From NCBI GenBank assembly GCA_013375355.1, contig JABXJV010000296.1:1-12203 (forward strand): a DNA stretch of 12,203 nucleotides, given 5' to 3'. The DNA comes from Candidatus Helarchaeota archaeon. Lineage in GTDB: Archaea; Asgardarchaeota; Lokiarchaeia; Helarchaeales; JABXJV01. Position numbers and translations under genes: made by a program. Shown piece by piece: positions 11,521 through 12,203 of the stretch; position 1 is the first letter of the stretch, and every line of letters begins with the position of its first letter. The notes under the pieces were generated by a model that was not told where the DNA came from, did no database searches, and worked only from the letters and a program-made list of their open reading frames with translations.

Positions 11521-11854
11521 ACGAGTTTGCTCCCGTTCAGATATATTAAAAGGATATGATAATTTTTTATTTCTTAATAAGTATTTGATTGATATTATAA
11601 AAATATTTATGACGTTTTTTAATTTTTTTCTTATAAATGATATTATTTTACAATAAAGAAATCAATTATCTTTAACTTTTAATATATTTTCAATTTCATA
11701 AAACAATTCATAATATGCAAATTTGTCTCTAATAACTATCTATATTTTTGTCATTGAATTTGGAAATCAAAAAATTCTTCAATAATTAATAATAAAATCC
11801 AAAAAAAATAATTTAGTTAATAAAAACGATTTTCATTTAATATATTAGGACATT
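11521..11854. other. AT-rich spacer between the roadblock gene and MCM
   Basis: These 334 nt hold no convincing gene. At the left edge is the likely promoter of the roadblock gene (minus-strand TTTTAATATATC, about 11541-11552). At the right edge is the MCM terminator. The rest is A/T runs with no tRNA-like blocks, repeat array or conserved RNA that I can see. Confidence 0.5.
11801..11808 (-). terminator. T8 run downstream of MCM
   Basis: Eight A on the plus strand, hence eight T on the MCM coding strand, about 47 nt after its stop codon. Confidence 0.5.
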
Positions 11855-12202
11855 TTAAGCTTTTTTCCAATGGTCACTGTATGGTTTAAATATTACTCCT
11901 TTTCTCTGAAGATCTTCAAGCCCTCTTTCAACAAAATCTTTCTCAATTCCTCGTGCTAAAGCAAGTTCTAATATACTTTCTGTAGAAACAGGTCCACCTT
12001 TTTCTTCAGTTAGTTCATCAATGATTTTTTCTATTTCTAGCATCTTATTTCTTTGACTGGTGAATTGACCTGTAGTTACGGCTGAAATATCAAAACTACC
12101 CGTTTCTCGATCCACCCCAACTTGTCTAAGAGAAAGAGTCATAATTCCAATGGCTCTATCAGCATCTTCTAAAATCACTTCATTTCTTAAAGCCATACGA
12201 GC
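11855..12202 (-). CDS. mcm: MCM replicative helicase, C-terminal part (5' truncated by window edge)
   Basis: These are the last 115 codons of the minichromosome maintenance helicase, which unwinds DNA at the fork. The frame is open to the window edge and reads AR before the apparent methionine at 12196, so that methionine is internal. The segment ARMALRNEVILEDADRAIGIMTLSLRQVGVD matches the lid/sensor-2 region at the end of the AAA+ domain (usually LARMRL...V..EDA..AI). The rest is the C-terminal winged helix (IEKIIDELTEEKGGPVSTESILELALARGIEKDFVERGLEDLQRKGVIFKPYSDHWKKA). The Walker motifs lie outside the window. Confidence 0.92.
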   Translation of the reverse strand, partial: ARMALRNEVILEDADRAIGIMTLSLRQVGVDRETGSFDISAVTTGQFTSQRNKMLEIEKIIDELTEEKGGPVSTESILELALARGIEKDFVERGLEDLQRKGVIFKPYSDHWKKA

Positions 12203-12203
12203 A

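Noticed and set aside
11423..11656. 77-codon plus-strand frame
   Set aside because: It is antisense to the roadblock N-terminus, then low-complexity AT-rich sequence.
1..12203. CRISPR arrays, insertion sequences, integrase or phage genes
   Set aside because: I looked for regular repeats, transposase motifs and attachment-site duplications of tRNA ends and saw none.

Overview
The window comes from a strongly AT-rich archaeon. The evidence is the gene set: aCPSF1/FttA, TFE, MBF1, an Sm-like protein next to L37e, MCM, aTrm56, an archaeal SRP RNA and tRNA introns of the bulge-helix-bulge (BHB) type. A roadblock/LC7 protein beside information-processing genes, an archaeal SepF and the AT-rich composition fit an Asgard (Lokiarchaeia-like) genome best. 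That lineage call is inference; only 'archaeal' is certain.

Layout. 1-2247: the 3' end of the transcription-termination nuclease aCPSF1 converges on sepF. A PUA-domain protein and the Sm-like/L37e pair follow on the plus strand. 2296-4240: a tRNA cluster on both strands, interrupted by a small four-helix membrane protein: Ala(GGC), Val(GAC), Phe(GAA), Lys(UUU), Asp(GUC), Tyr(GUA), Arg(UCG). 4442-6726: a membrane-embedded site-2 protease and the tRNA thiolation enzyme NcsA/TtuA. 6850-7160: SRP (7S) RNA. 7217-8500: tRNA-Ser(GCU), an orphan cytosine-C5 methyltransferase and tRNA-Val(UAC). 8535-12203: a SPOUT-like unknown and TFE on the minus strand, aTrm56 on the plus strand, then MBF1, a roadblock protein and the C-terminus of MCM on the minus strand.

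The most striking content is the tRNA genes. Read by eye, six of the nine are interrupted, by 12 introns in all (about 350 nt). Only four sit at the canonical 37/38 site. The others fall at 15/16 (Val-GAC, Asp, Tyr, Val-UAC), 22/23 (Ala, Phe) and 59/60 in the T-loop (Tyr, Val-UAC). tRNA-Tyr carries three introns. Each junction can be placed so that cleavage falls after the second base of a three-base bulge beside a 4-bp (sometimes 3-of-4) central helix, and each mature tRNA then has the normal length. Such density is best known from Thermoproteales and is unexpected in an AT-rich, probably Asgard, genome. It predicts a splicing endonuclease of broad specificity.

Functionally the window is about information processing: RNA 3'-end formation (aCPSF1), RNA binding (Sm-like), ribosome and initiation (L37e, PUA protein), tRNA maturation (NcsA for U34, aTrm56 for C56), protein targeting (SRP RNA), transcription (TFE, MBF1) and replication (MCM).
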